Program-made: the position numbers and the translations under genes
Part shown: positions 37,057-46,592 of the stretch, piece by piece
Position numbering within the stretch: the first letter of the stretch is position 1
Layout: each line of letters begins with the position of its first letter
Notes under the pieces: model-generated
The model's input: only the letters and a program-made list of their open reading frames with translations
Told to the model about the DNA's origin: nothing
Database searches by the model: none
Origin: Pseudomonas sp. M47T1
Lineage (GTDB): Bacteria; Pseudomonadota; Gammaproteobacteria; Pseudomonadales; Pseudomonadaceae
Direction: 5' to 3'
DNA length: 64,000 bases
NCBI RefSeq assembly: GCF_000263855.1
Contig: NZ_AJWX01000003.1
Coordinates: 310,001 to 374,000 of the forward strand

Positions 37057-38121
37057 TCAATTCATCTCGATGATGACCTGCTCGTTCCACTGCTGCGGCA
37101 GGGCCTTGGAGCTCTTCTCCCACGCATCAGGGTTCTTGATCGGCTTGACGTTCTTGTACTGCTCGTTGGGCAGCAGTTTGGACGCCACGTCGTCAGGCAG
37201 TTTCAGGTGCTCGGCACGGATAGGGCGGGCATGGCCGCGCGCCAGGTTGAACTGGCCCTCGTCGCTGAAGATGTACTCGCGCGCCAGCTTGGCGGCGTTC
37301 GGGTGCTTGGCGTATTTGTTGATGATGGTGGTGTAGCCGGAAATCACCGAGCCATCGGAAGGAATCAGCACGGTGAAGCGGGTAGGGTCGATCTTGTCGC
37401 GGTAGCTCAGGCCGTTGAAGTCCCACACTACGCCCACTTCCACTTCACCCTTTTCCAGGGTCTGGATGGTGGGGTTGGCCAGCGACAGGCGCTTTTGCTT
37501 GGCCAGTTCGGTGAACAGTTCCAGGCCTGGTTGCAGGTTGCTTTCATCGCCGCCACGGGCAATGGCCGCGGCGAGCACGCCGTTGGCCGCCTGGGCCGCA
37601 GTGCTCACGTCACCGATGGCAACCTTGTACTTGCCTTTTTCCAGGTCGGCCCAGCTCTTGGGCGCATCCTCATCCTTCACCAGTTGCTTGTTGATGATGA
37701 ACGCGATGCTGCCGGTGTAGGCCAGTGCCCAGTGGCCGTCCTGATCCTTGGCCCAGCTTGGAATCTGGTCCCAGGTGCTGGGTTTGTACGGCTGGGTCAC
37801 GCCCTGCTTCACGGCGATGGGGCCGAAGGCGGCGCCTACGTCGCCGATGTCGGCGCTGGCATTGTCTTTTTCCGCGGCGAACTTGGCCACTTCCTGGGCC
37901 GAGCTCATGTCGGTGTCCATGTGGGTCAGCCCGTATTTGGTCAGCAACCCCGCCCAGGTGCCTTTCCAGTTCGCCCAGTCATCGGGCATGCCGACGCTGT
38001 TGACGGCGCCTTCGGCCTTGGCGGCCGCTTCCAGGGTGTTCAAATCGACGTCGGCGGCCATGGCGTTGATGCTCATGGTGATGCCCATGCCTACCAGTGA
38101 TGCCAGGAAAAGCTTTTTCAT
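37057..38121 (-). CDS. ABC transporter substrate-binding protein
   Basis: A 354-residue periplasmic binding protein of the iron/phosphonate/spermidine class, with a signal peptide cut after INAMA near residue 22. The body has the two-lobed pattern, with GMPDDWANWKGTWAGLLTKY near the start and FIINKQLVKDEDAP in the centre. It is the first gene of the operon, reading away from the GntR/UTRA regulator. The substrate is not evident; phosphonates or phosphodiesters fit the neighbours. Confidence 0.9.
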   Translation of the reverse strand: MKKLFLASLVGMGITMSINAMAADVDLNTLEAAAKAEGAVNSVGMPDDWANWKGTWAGLLTKYGLTHMDTDMSSAQEVAKFAAEKDNASADIGDVGAAFGPIAVKQGVTQPYKPSTWDQIPSWAKDQDGHWALAYTGSIAFIINKQLVKDEDAPKSWADLEKGKYKVAIGDVSTAAQAANGVLAAAIARGGDESNLQPGLELFTELAKQKRLSLANPTIQTLEKGEVEVGVVWDFNGLSYRDKIDPTRFTVLIPSDGSVISGYTTIINKYAKHPNAAKLAREYIFSDEGQFNLARGHARPIRAEHLKLPDDVASKLLPNEQYKNVKPIKNPDAWEKSSKALPQQWNEQVIIEMN

Positions 38122-38179
38122 CCGAAGCTCCTTGGGCGCGTTCCGTGAACGCTGGTGTTTGTCTGGACGGTGTCGCGGG

Positions 38180-38191
38180 TGGTCTAGATCA
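38180..38191. promoter_or_regulatory. Candidate UTRA-regulator operator
   Basis: TGGTCTAGATCA, a near-perfect 12-base palindrome resembling GntR/HutC-subfamily operators (xGTxTAGACx). It lies 59 bases before the substrate-binding protein start, where an operator for the divergent GntR gene is expected. Confidence 0.55.
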
Positions 38192-38436
38192 GCAAGACCT
38201 GAGCCAATCTAGGAGGCAGTGATTACAATTTGATGTATGGGGGCCTGGCGCGCGGCTTGCAGGACCTTGCCCGGCACCCGTGGGCACTAAGCGTAGTTCA
38301 GATTTAACTGACTGATCTGCAAAGGCTTGCGCCATGGGGTGTAGGGCATTTCCGAAGCGTCTGTCATCCCGCAGTCATTTATTTTCCCTACGCTGCTGGC
38401 AGGTTCCCTTGGCACCGTCAGTGCCCCTTTTTGCGG

Positions 38437-38450
38437 CTGGACTAGTCCAG
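38437..38450. promoter_or_regulatory. Candidate UTRA-regulator operator
   Basis: CTGGACTAGTCCAG, a perfect 14-base palindrome that ends 10 bases before the GntR start codon, suited to autoregulation. Confidence 0.6.
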
Positions 38451-38460
38451 ACAGGTTGAG

Positions 38461-39183
38461 ATGATGCGTAACAGTGCACCCCGGGCCGTGACAGCCATCT
38501 GCCAGGCCCTGCAGGAACAGATCCAGCATGGCTTGCTGGCGCCCGGTTGCAAGTTGCCGGCCGAGCGCAAGTTGAGCGAGGTATTCGACACCACGCGCAT
38601 CACCCTGCGCGAGGCGCTGGTGCAATTGGAGGCCAGGGGGCTGATTTACCGCGAAGAGCGCCGGGGCTGGTTTATCTCGCCGCCGCGCCTCACCTATGAC
38701 CTGATGAAGCGCAGCCACTTCCACGCCATGGTTCGCGAGCAGGGCCGCGAGCCGTCCACGCAGTTGTTGTCGGGGCGCCTGGTGCCGGCGTCGGCGGCCA
38801 TTTGTGCGAGCCTGCAATTACCACCGCTGTCCAGCGTGATCCAGTTGTGCCGCACGCGGCGCATTGACCAGCGGCTGGTGCTGTATGTGGAACACTACCT
38901 TAACCCGCAGTATTTCCCAGGTATTCTGGAACTGGACCTGAACCAGCCGCTGACCGAGATTTACGCGCGTCACTACGCAATTGAATACGGGCGGGTGCGT
39001 TTCGAGATGTCGCCCACGGCATTGCGCGCCGAGGCGGCCAGTGCGTTGAAGGTGTCATTGGGCAGCCCGGGGCTGCGCATTACGCGCATCAATCATGACC
39101 AGCACGGGCGGCTGATTGATTGCGACCTGGAGTACTGGCGGCACGATGCCATTCGCCTCAGTGCCGATGTTTCGCCGTCTTGA
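38461..39183 (+). CDS. GntR-family regulator with UTRA domain
   Basis: A 240-residue HutC/PhnF-type regulator. The N-terminal winged helix (LLAPGCKLPAERKLSEVFDT) is followed by a UTRA ligand-binding domain (about 80-235). It is divergent from the ABC operon; two palindromes in the 339-base gap are its likely operators. The gene begins with ATG ATG. It overlaps the convergent MEKHLA gene by 26 bases. Confidence 0.9.
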   Translation: MMRNSAPRAVTAICQALQEQIQHGLLAPGCKLPAERKLSEVFDTTRITLREALVQLEARGLIYREERRGWFISPPRLTYDLMKRSHFHAMVREQGREPSTQLLSGRLVPASAAICASLQLPPLSSVIQLCRTRRIDQRLVLYVEHYLNPQYFPGILELDLNQPLTEIYARHYAIEYGRVRFEMSPTALRAEAASALKVSLGSPGLRITRINHDQHGRLIDCDLEYWRHDAIRLSADVSPS

Positions 39184-39640
39184 TTTCCACCTCGGTCAGC
39201 CAGAACAGCGAGGCCTGGCCGGCGCGTACCACGCTGCCGGGCGGGGACAGTTCCCAGATCTCGCCATCGAAGATCTGGAAGGTCTGGCCGCTGCGCGAAA
39301 AGCGCTCGCCCTGGTAGTTGAAGCTGTAGCCCGCGCGGCGCACCCGGTCCAGGTAATACTGGCGCGAAGCCCGCTGGGTGGGCGGCGAGCTGAGTTCCGA
39401 CACCAGGCCGATGAAGTCTTCCAGCGGGTAGTCAAAGCACTTCTGTGCCTGCTCATTGGCGTAGATGAACCGTGGCTGGTCGCTACCGTCGTGGGCCAGC
39501 AAGCCATAGGGTGCGCGTTCGTGCACCCATTGCAGGTCGATGGGCGCGCCGGGGATGGCCATGGGCAGGTGTTTGCCGGTGTGCCTGAAATAGGCCTCGT
39601 CGATTTCCAGCAAGCGGCTCGCAAGGTCGGGGCCAAGCAT
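39158..39640 (-). CDS. MEKHLA-domain (PAS-like) protein
   Basis: A 160-residue protein. Residues about 50-150 (PYGLLAHDGSDQPRFIYANE onward) match the MEKHLA/PAS-like fold found alone in many bacteria and at the C end of plant HD-ZIP III factors. No output domain is present, so it may sense a small molecule and act through a partner. Its 3' end overlaps the GntR gene. Confidence 0.82.
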   Translation of the reverse strand: MLGPDLASRLLEIDEAYFRHTGKHLPMAIPGAPIDLQWVHERAPYGLLAHDGSDQPRFIYANEQAQKCFDYPLEDFIGLVSELSSPPTQRASRQYYLDRVRRAGYSFNYQGERFSRSGQTFQIFDGEIWELSPPGSVVRAGQASLFWLTEVEIKTAKHRH

Positions 39641-39729
39641 TGTGCTCTTCCTCTACTGCACTGAAAGAAGTCGGAGGTGCCACGCTACCCTGTGGGCCGC
39701 CCATAGTCTATTGCCACATTGGACACACA

Positions 39730-41967
39730 TCATGTCGAAACGGTAGCCGTCTCGCCAGCCACATTGCCACCGGCGCTGGTGACCACCTGCACGCTCAGGC
39801 GCGGGGTGGCCAGGTCCAGGCCCGACTCGTCGAGCTGGCGCTTGAGGGCCAGGTTGAACGCCCGCGACACTTCCCACTGCTTGATGGGCGCGGTCTTGAA
39901 GCGGGCCCGCAGGATAGCGGTACCCGATTCGAAACTTTCCACGCCCTGAATCTCCAGGGGCGACCAGATGTTGCGGCGCTGCAAGGGGTCGGTGCGCATC
40001 TTCTGGCCCACGTCGCGCATCAGCTTGATGGCGGTGTCGATGTCCATGGTGTGCGGCACATTGACCCGGAAAATGGCGTAGCCGAATTCCCGCGAGTAGT
40101 TCTTGATGCTTTTGATTTCACTGAACGGAATGGTGTGCACGATGCCATCGATGTCGCGCAGGCGCACGGTACGGATGGTCAGGCCCTCCACCGTGCCCAG
40201 GTGGCCGCCCACGTCCACGTAGTCGTCAATGGCCAGGGAATCTTCGATGATGATGAACAGGCCGGTGATCAAGTCGGCCACCAGCGATTGGGCGCCAAAA
40301 CCGATGGCCAGGCCGATCACGCCGGCACCGGCCAGCAGTGGCGTGACGTTCATGCCCATGTTGGCCAGGGCGACGATGGCGGCGATGATGAAGATGGCAA
40401 TGAACAGCACGTTGCGGATCAGCGGCATCATGGTTTGCGCGCGAGCGTTGGCAAGGCCCTTGCGCGAGTGGGTGAGGGCATGGTGCACCGCGGTGTCGGC
40501 CAGTATCCATACCAGCCACGCCAGTATCAGTGTGCCCGCCAGGCTGAACAGCTTGACGCTGATGTCGTGGCCTTCGCCTTCGGTGAAGCGGATCAGCGAC
40601 ATGCCCCACACGCGCAGGCCCAGCTCGATGAAGGCCAGCCAGATGATCATGTGCACCAACGTGTAGCCGAAGTTGCGCAGGCGTTCGGAGTACACCGCGT
40701 GGCGTTTGATGCGCTTGTGCGGCCGTAGAGCGTGCCGGCGTACCAGGCCGTTGCACACCATGCACAGCACTAGCAGCACGGTGCACACCAGGGACTGGCG
40801 CAGCACGGTGCTGGTGTCGCCGGCATCGATGAAGGTGGCGATCAGCGAAATACCCACCAGCACCAGCGCTGGCAGGTACCAGAATGTGCCGAGGATCTCG
40901 ATGGTGTCACTCAGGGCCCGCCGGGTGAGGCGCCGGGACAGCGGCTGGTTGCGAATGAGGTGCGCCACCGGGCGGCGGAAGCGCAGGACGAACATGCCGG
41001 TGCACACCGCCGCCAGCATGTTTGCCAGCGTGGCGGCCATGTGCGCCAGGTGCGAGCCCAGGCTGGCCACCAGCCGTGGGTCGTTGAGGGCTTCGCCGAA
41101 GGCGGCGAAGCTGCCGATCAGCCACAGTGGACGGAACGCCTGGTGGCGCAGAATGTAAAGCGCGCGATGGCGGTGGGGGCCGTCCAACAGGGAAAACGCC
41201 ACCACGCAGATCGCCGAGAAACAGGTGCCCACTACCAGGGCGTAGGCCAGCACCATGGCCAGGTCCTTGCCCAGCGAGGAGGGCAGGGCGTAACCCACCC
41301 ACACGGTGATGATCAGTGCCACCATCCATGGGCCCAGCTTGCGCAGGGCGAAGCGCAACAGGTCGAGGGTGCGCGGGTGTTGGGGCAACTCTTCGCTGAG
41401 GCCGAAACGCATGCGGATATGGTGGCTGATCCAGTTCAGCGCATAGGCCAGCAGGCTCCACACCAGGATGATCAGTACGAAGCCGAAGATGATCGGCGGC
41501 CACTGGGCCACTGGCAGCATCAGGTTGGACAGCTCCACGCCGGCCTGGTCGAATTCGTTGGACCAGCGGCTGAAGGGGCTGTCGTCACCGGAAAACTGTT
41601 TCTCGAAATGCCCCAGGGTGCTTCCGATAAGGCCCAGCACGCCTTCTTCGCTGGCAGGCTGGGCCTTGAGCGTAGTGTCGCGCAGGCGCTTGAGGTCGGT
41701 CAGCAGCTGGGTGCGCTGTTGATCGTTTTCCAGCGACTTGATCACCTCGTCCAGTGACTGCGCGAGCGGTTCGGTGGGTGCGGGCTGGGCTTTCTGCGAG
41801 CCGCTGAGCAGGCTCGGCAAGCCGGCCGCCTGGGCGGGTGGCAGCACTGCCAGCAGGCAGCTCAGCAGTAGGGTGAACAGGGCAGGCAAACGGAAAAGGA
41901 CAGGCACGCGACGATAAACCCAGGGGCAATTCTTGATCGAGGGAGTGTACGAGCCGTGCCGGGCCAT
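39730..41967 (-). CDS. Large MscS-family mechanosensitive channel
   Basis: A 745-residue YbiO-like channel. A signal peptide (LPALFTLLLSCLLAVLPPAQ) leads a periplasmic linker (about 60-160), then about ten membrane helices, then the MscS core: pore helix GVIGLAIGFGAQSLVADLIT and the beta domain around DVGGHLGTVEGLTIRTVRLR. It opens under membrane tension in the inner membrane. The first 20 residues before the signal peptide are unusual; a GTG at 41907 would remove them, but neither start has a clear ribosome-binding site. Confidence 0.9.
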   Translation of the reverse strand: MARHGSYTPSIKNCPWVYRRVPVLFRLPALFTLLLSCLLAVLPPAQAAGLPSLLSGSQKAQPAPTEPLAQSLDEVIKSLENDQQRTQLLTDLKRLRDTTLKAQPASEEGVLGLIGSTLGHFEKQFSGDDSPFSRWSNEFDQAGVELSNLMLPVAQWPPIIFGFVLIILVWSLLAYALNWISHHIRMRFGLSEELPQHPRTLDLLRFALRKLGPWMVALIITVWVGYALPSSLGKDLAMVLAYALVVGTCFSAICVVAFSLLDGPHRHRALYILRHQAFRPLWLIGSFAAFGEALNDPRLVASLGSHLAHMAATLANMLAAVCTGMFVLRFRRPVAHLIRNQPLSRRLTRRALSDTIEILGTFWYLPALVLVGISLIATFIDAGDTSTVLRQSLVCTVLLVLCMVCNGLVRRHALRPHKRIKRHAVYSERLRNFGYTLVHMIIWLAFIELGLRVWGMSLIRFTEGEGHDISVKLFSLAGTLILAWLVWILADTAVHHALTHSRKGLANARAQTMMPLIRNVLFIAIFIIAAIVALANMGMNVTPLLAGAGVIGLAIGFGAQSLVADLITGLFIIIEDSLAIDDYVDVGGHLGTVEGLTIRTVRLRDIDGIVHTIPFSEIKSIKNYSREFGYAIFRVNVPHTMDIDTAIKLMRDVGQKMRTDPLQRRNIWSPLEIQGVESFESGTAILRARFKTAPIKQWEVSRAFNLALKRQLDESGLDLATPRLSVQVVTSAGGNVAGETATVST

Positions 41968-41975
41968 TGCGAGCG

Positions 41976-42143
41976 CTATGCGCCGATTCGCACCAGGATC
42001 TTGTAAAGCACAATGCCCAGCAGGCAGAGCATGCCGACCCAGATCATCAGCACGCCGATATCGCGTTCACGCAGGCTGAAGCCGAACGTCAACAGGCCGA
42101 GGCTGGCCATGACCTGAACAAGCAGGGTGGTGAATTCGTCCAT
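41976..42143 (-). CDS. Small membrane protein upstream of MscS gene
   Basis: A 55-residue frame starting MDEFTTLLVQVMASLGLLTF with AAGGA 8 bases upstream. Two hydrophobic helices (about 7-22 and 30-50, VLMIWVGMLCLLGIVLYKI) flank a polar loop (SLRERDIG). Its stop is 8 bases before the MscS start, so the two are very likely co-transcribed. No family recognised; it could be an accessory or assembly factor for the channel. Confidence 0.75.
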   Translation of the reverse strand: MDEFTTLLVQVMASLGLLTFGFSLRERDIGVLMIWVGMLCLLGIVLYKILVRIGA

Positions 42144-42269
42144 GACCGTTGTCCTTTTTGCGAGGGGCCTTGATTCAGTGTAGGCCTGGCTGTCTCACAC
42201 GACTTGATCGGTATCATGAAACATTGACGTCGCCTATAGGGCAGCCCCTGTCTTGTGTGGGGTGGCCCC

Positions 42270-42364
42270 GAGCTGCCGCAGGCTGCGAAGGCACGCACAG
42301 CGTGCCCGCGATCGACATGACACCGCCGAGGGGCCTGCGGACCTTTTCGCAGCCTGCGGCAGCG
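42270..42364. repeat. ~95-bp palindromic intergenic repeat, copy 2
   Basis: Left arm GAGCTGCCGCAGGCTGCGAA and right arm TTCGCAGCCTGCGGCAGC are inverted complements; inside lies a second palindrome GGCACGCACAGCGTGCC and the shared centre ATCGACATGACACCGCC. It clearly shares its structure with the copy at 26064-26166. Confidence 0.88.
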
Positions 42365-42374
42365 CCTTCAGGGG

Positions 42375-43664
42375 TCAGGGCAGCTCGCGGCTGCGGTAGA
42401 AGGCTTCCAGTACCTTGACCAGGTGCGCCAGGTCCTGGCTGCCGCACAGCTCGCGGATCGAGTGCATGGCGAAGGTTGGCAGGCCTATGTCCACGGTGCG
42501 CACGCCCAAGTGGCTGGCGGTAATCGGGCCGATGGTGGAACCGCAACCCATGTCGCTGCGTACCACGAAGCTTTGCACCGGCACTTCCTCGGCCATGCAC
42601 AAGTGGCGGAAGAACCCGGCGGTTTCGCTGTTGGTGGCGTAGCGCTGGTTGCTGTTGACCTTGATCACCGGGCCGGCATTGAGTTTCGGGCCGTGGTTGG
42701 CGTCGTGCTTCTCGGCGTAGTTGGGGTGCACGCCGTGGGCGTTGTCGGCCGACACCAGCAGCGAGCGCTGGATGGTACGCACGAAGTCGTCGCCGTCGGG
42801 CAGCAGGCGGCGCAGGGTTTGCTCCAGCATCGGGCCGTCGGCGCCACACGCCGAGCACGAACCGATTTCTTCGTGGTCATTGGCCACGAACACGCAGGTT
42901 TCCTCGCTGTCGGCGTTGAGCAACGCCTGCAGGGCGGCGTAGCACGACAGCAGGTTGTCCAGGCGCGCGCCGGCGATGAACTCGCCGTGCAGGCCCACCA
43001 CTGCGGCGCTCTGGGTGTCGTAGAAGCTCAACTCGTAGTCCAGCACCACATCGGCGTTCAGGCCGTGTTCGCGGGCCAGTTGCTCGGTGAGCAGGGCACG
43101 GAAGTCCGGGCGCTCGTCACCGGCCACCTGGGCCAGGATAGGCGGCAGTTCGGTCTGGGGATTGATGGCCCAGCCCTGGTTGGCTTCACGGTTGAGGTGA
43201 ATGGCCAGGTTGGGAACCACGGCAATCGGCAGCTTGAAGTCGATGAGCTGGCTTTCGACCTTGCCGTCGCGGCGGAAGGTGACGCGGCCGGCCAGCGACA
43301 GGTCGCGGTCGAACCAGGGCGCCAGCAACGCGCCGCCGTAGACTTCCACGCCCAGTTGCCAGAAACCCTGGCGCTGCAGCTCGGGCTGCGGCTTTACCCG
43401 CAGGCACGGGCTGTCGGTGTGGGCGCCCACCAGGCGAATACCGCCAATGAGCGGCGAGTGGCGGCCCAGCTTGAAGGCGATGATCGAGGAGTCGTTACGG
43501 GTCAGGTAGTAGCGCCCGCCAGCAACGGTGGCCCAGGTGTCGCGCTCGTCGAGGCGCTGGTAACCGGCAGCCTCCAGGCGCATGGCCAGGCTGGTGGTGG
43601 CATGGAACGGCGTGGGGGAGGCCTTGAGGAAGTCGATCAGGCCCTGGTTCAAAGCTTCGCGCAT
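42375..43664 (-). CDS. apeB: M18 family aminopeptidase
   Basis: A 429-residue zinc aminopeptidase of the aspartyl aminopeptidase class that removes N-terminal acidic residues. Metal and catalytic motifs include [34 protein letters not shown] and the C-terminal [19 protein letters not shown]. The start [20 protein letters not shown] is at 43664; the longer upstream frame covers a REP element and is rejected. Confidence 0.94.
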   Translation of the reverse strand: MREALNQGLIDFLKASPTPFHATTSLAMRLEAAGYQRLDERDTWATVAGGRYYLTRNDSSIIAFKLGRHSPLIGGIRLVGAHTDSPCLRVKPQPELQRQGFWQLGVEVYGGALLAPWFDRDLSLAGRVTFRRDGKVESQLIDFKLPIAVVPNLAIHLNREANQGWAINPQTELPPILAQVAGDERPDFRALLTEQLAREHGLNADVVLDYELSFYDTQSAAVVGLHGEFIAGARLDNLLSCYAALQALLNADSEETCVFVANDHEEIGSCSACGADGPMLEQTLRRLLPDGDDFVRTIQRSLLVSADNAHGVHPNYAEKHDANHGPKLNAGPVIKVNSNQRYATNSETAGFFRHLCMAEEVPVQSFVVRSDMGCGSTIGPITASHLGVRTVDIGLPTFAMHSIRELCGSQDLAHLVKVLEAFYRSRELP

Positions 43665-43735
43665 AAATGGCTCCAGACAGCAGTGGCGCGAGTTTAACGT
43701 ATTGCAGCCCGCTTGGGGGCGTCGTGCCCATGGAC

Positions 43736-43814
43736 CTGTGGGAGCGGGCTCTGCCCGCAAAGAAATCACTGCGGATAACCTGCGCTTTTCGCGGGCAGAG
43801 GCCGCTCCCACAGG
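43736..43814. repeat. Paired REP element
   Basis: Inverted units GTGGGAGCGGGCTCTGCCCG and TTTCGCGGGCAGAGGCCGCT, with the CCTGTGGGAG/CTCCCACAGG ends intact, between apeB and rluA. Confidence 0.88.
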
Positions 43815-43828
43815 CAAAACAGGCAAGG

Positions 43829-44464
43829 TTAGAACGGCGCGGGGCACTCGAAGCGCACGCGCTCGCCGCTGGTAGGGTGGGTGAAGCTGAGCATGCTGGC
43901 ATGCAGGCACAACCGCGGGTACGCCGCCAGCGCCTCGGGGTGGGCGTACAGGCCGTCACCCAGCAGCGGGTGGCCGATGGAGAGCATGTGCACGCGCAAC
44001 TGGTGCGAGCGGCCGGTAATGGGCGTCAGCTCCACGCGGCACCAGTCACCACAGCGCTCCAGCACCTTCCAGAAGGTCAGGGCGTGCTTGCCCTGTTCGT
44101 GGTCCACCACGTGGCGTGGCTTGGTGGGCGGGTCGTAGCGCAGCGGCAGGTCGATGCTGCCGCTGTCCAGTTCCGGCTGGCCCCAGGCCAGGGCGGTGTA
44201 GGCCTTTTCGGTCTCGCGGTCGTGAAACTGGCGCGACAGTTCGCGGTGGGTGTCGGCGTCGCGAGCCAGCAGGATGATGCCCGAGGTTTCCCAGTCCAGG
44301 CGGTGCACGATCCGCGCTTCCGGGTAGCCGTTTTCCTGCAGGCGGGTGATCAGGCAATCCTTGTTGTCCTCGGCGCGGCCGGGCACCGACAGCAACAGCG
44401 TGGGCTTGTTGATCACCAGGATGGCGTCATCCTGGTGCAGGATGTGGATGTTGGACAGCGGCAT
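43829..44464 (-). CDS. rluA: RluA-family pseudouridine synthase
   Basis: A 211-residue pseudouridine synthase of the RluA class (E. coli RluA modifies U746 of 23S rRNA and U32 of some tRNAs). The catalytic motif is [16 protein letters not shown], followed by [10 protein letters not shown] and [20 protein letters not shown]. There is no S4 domain, as expected for RluA. The exact target is inferred by size and class. Confidence 0.9.
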   Translation of the reverse strand: MPLSNIHILHQDDAILVINKPTLLLSVPGRAEDNKDCLITRLQENGYPEARIVHRLDWETSGIILLARDADTHRELSRQFHDRETEKAYTALAWGQPELDSGSIDLPLRYDPPTKPRHVVDHEQGKHALTFWKVLERCGDWCRVELTPITGRSHQLRVHMLSIGHPLLGDGLYAHPEALAAYPRLCLHASMLSFTHPTSGERVRFECPAPF

Positions 44465-44553
44465 TGAAATTGTCTCGGTAAAAACGCCAACGGCGATTGC
44501 CGGTGTTTCCCCAGGGAAAGACCGGCAACCGCCGCGGGTGCTGCCAGGCCGAG

Positions 44554-44805
44554 TTAACGGTCAGGCAGGGTGATGTTGAGTTCCAGGATCGAGCAGCTGC
44601 CTTGGTTTTCCAGGGCGACCTGCACGTCCTCGTTGCCGATATTGACGTACTTGCGAATTACTTCCACCAGTTCCTTCTGCAGGGCTGGCAGGTAGTCCGG
44701 GGTACTGCGCTGACCACGCTCGTGCGCCACGATGATCTGTAGACGCTCTTTCGCTACCGACGCGGTATTGACCTTTTTGGAACGAAAGAAGTCAAAAATG
44801 CTCAT
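44554..44805 (-). CDS. minE: Cell division topological specificity factor MinE
   Basis: An 83-residue regulator that stimulates MinD ATPase and drives Min oscillation. It has an N-terminal amphipathic membrane-targeting region ([20 protein letters not shown]) and a dimerising C-terminal domain. Its ATG overlaps the minD stop (TGATG). Confidence 0.96.
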   Translation of the reverse strand: MSIFDFFRSKKVNTASVAKERLQIIVAHERGQRSTPDYLPALQKELVEVIRKYVNIGNEDVQVALENQGSCSILELNITLPDR

Positions 44806-45617
44806 CAGTTGCCTCCAAAGAGCCGCTCAAAGAATCCTTTCTTCTGCATCGCGAGGAAGCGGTGTTCCACGTTCTTGCCCAGCAGGCGGTCTACGGCATC
44901 GCTGTAGGCCTGGCCGGCGTCGCTCTGGTCATCGAGGATGACCGGCACGCCCTGGTTGGACGCCTTGAGCACGGCCTGGGACTCGGGAATCACGCCCAGC
45001 AGGGTCACCGAGAGGATTTCCTTCACGTCTTCCACGCCCAGCATCTCGCCCTTGCTCACGCGCTCGGGGTTGTAGCGGGTCAGCAGCAGGTGTTCCTTGA
45101 TCGGGTCTTCGTTGCGCTCGGCGCGGCGCGACTTGCTGGCCAGCAGGCCCAGCATGCGGTCCGAGTCACGTACCGAGGACACTTCCGGGTTGGTGACCAC
45201 GATGGCTTCGTCGGCGAAGTACATGGCCAGGTGAGCGCCCGTCTCGATGCCGGCCGGCGAGTCGCAAACCACGAACTCGAAGGTTTCCTTGAGTTCCATC
45301 AGTACTTTTTCCACGCCTTCCTTGGTCAGCGCGTCCTTGTCACGGGTTTGGCTTGCCGCCAGCACGTACAGGTTCTCAAGGCGCTTGTCCTTGATCAGGG
45401 CCTGTTGCAAGTTGGCTTCGCCGTTGACCACGTTGACGAAGTCGTACACCACGCGGCGTTCACAGCCCATGATCAGGTCGAGGTTGCGCAGGCCCACGTC
45501 GAAGTCGACGATGACTGTCTTGTGGCCGCGCAGGGCCAGGCCGGTACCGATGGCGGCGCTGGTGGTGGTCTTGCCCACACCACCTTTGCCGGATGTAACC
45601 ACGAGAATCTTGGACAA
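44805..45617 (-). CDS. minD: Septum site-determining ATPase MinD
   Basis: A 270-residue deviant-Walker ATPase that recruits MinC to the membrane. The Walker motif is [20 protein letters not shown]; the C-terminal amphipathic helix is [12 protein letters not shown]. The start codon is TTG ([13 protein letters not shown]). It is co-directional with minC (125 bases upstream) and coupled to minE. Confidence 0.97.
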   Translation of the reverse strand: MSKILVVTSGKGGVGKTTTSAAIGTGLALRGHKTVIVDFDVGLRNLDLIMGCERRVVYDFVNVVNGEANLQQALIKDKRLENLYVLAASQTRDKDALTKEGVEKVLMELKETFEFVVCDSPAGIETGAHLAMYFADEAIVVTNPEVSSVRDSDRMLGLLASKSRRAERNEDPIKEHLLLTRYNPERVSKGEMLGVEDVKEILSVTLLGVIPESQAVLKASNQGVPVILDDQSDAGQAYSDAVDRLLGKNVEHRFLAMQKKGFFERLFGGN

Positions 45618-45742
45618 GGTGTATCACCCCTGAAGTGAAAAAGGATTGCTAGTCCCTGAATGAAAGCATGACTTGTAAACAACTGCTGATGGCTCAACGC
45701 CGCCAAGTTTAAAAGTTGCATGGAAAATGGCGGCAGTATCCG

Positions 45743-46471
45743 TTAAAGACGGGTGATGTTCAACACATCCCCGGACAAGCTGACTTGTACCGACGCTCCC
45801 CACAGCGGGTCGCGACGCAGGTCTTCGGAGACCTTGTACTGGCCGGCGATGGACAGCAGTTCGGCGCCCAGGTGCTGGCAGAAGATCCGGGCCTTGGTAT
45901 CACCCTTGATACCGGCCAGGGCGCGACCGCGCATCTGGCCGTACACATGGATGTTGCCATCGGCCAGAAGTTCCGCACCGGAGCTGACCGTGGCCATGAC
46001 CACCAGGTCCCCGCCGGGAGCATAGACCTGCTGGCCGCTGCGTACCGGCAGGGTGATGATTTTCGTCGGGTTGACCACTGGCGCCGGCGGTTTTTCCGGT
46101 GCCTTGGGCGCTTCCGGCTCGATGGGCCGCTCGCGGGCGCCCGACGGCGGCAGCACCGGCAGGTCGATAGCGATGGCGGCGGCGATGTCCTCGATGCGAC
46201 TGGCGCGAATGGCCAGGGTGCGCAGGCCGTGCTGGCGGCACACGCGCATCAGGCCCGGCAGGTCGACCGCACCTTCGCTGGCCGGCATTTTGTCCAACGC
46301 CAGCACCAGCGGGGTGTTGCTGAAGAAATTGGGGGCCTGGGCGACCTTGGCCGCCAACTGGCGGTCCAGCCCTTCGAGGTTGTTGCGCGCCAGCTCCAGC
46401 ACGGTAATGGCGAGCATGCTGCCCTTCAGCTGGAACACGGTTTCCTGGTCTAGCGGTTCGGTCTGGCTCAT
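45743..46471 (-). CDS. minC: Septum formation inhibitor MinC
   Basis: A 242-residue FtsZ-polymer antagonist. The N-terminal MinC_N domain ([20 protein letters not shown]) and a Pro-rich linker (about 108-138, [12 protein letters not shown]) lead to the C-terminal right-handed beta helix ([20 protein letters not shown]). The start is [11 protein letters not shown] at 46471; the open frame continues far upstream on the minus strand, but that part is antisense to lpxL. Confidence 0.95.
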   Translation of the reverse strand: MSQTEPLDQETVFQLKGSMLAITVLELARNNLEGLDRQLAAKVAQAPNFFSNTPLVLALDKMPASEGAVDLPGLMRVCRQHGLRTLAIRASRIEDIAAAIAIDLPVLPPSGARERPIEPEAPKAPEKPPAPVVNPTKIITLPVRSGQQVYAPGGDLVVMATVSSGAELLADGNIHVYGQMRGRALAGIKGDTKARIFCQHLGAELLSIAGQYKVSEDLRRDPLWGASVQVSLSGDVLNITRL

Positions 46472-46592
46472 GGTCGGCAAAAAGGCGCCTTGTAACGAAA
46501 AGTGCCGAGACTTATAACGAGAACGCCCGCAAGCCGCAAGCCGGGCGAACCCATGTAGAATGCGCGGCCTTGTTGTCTGTCCGGAATCTGTA

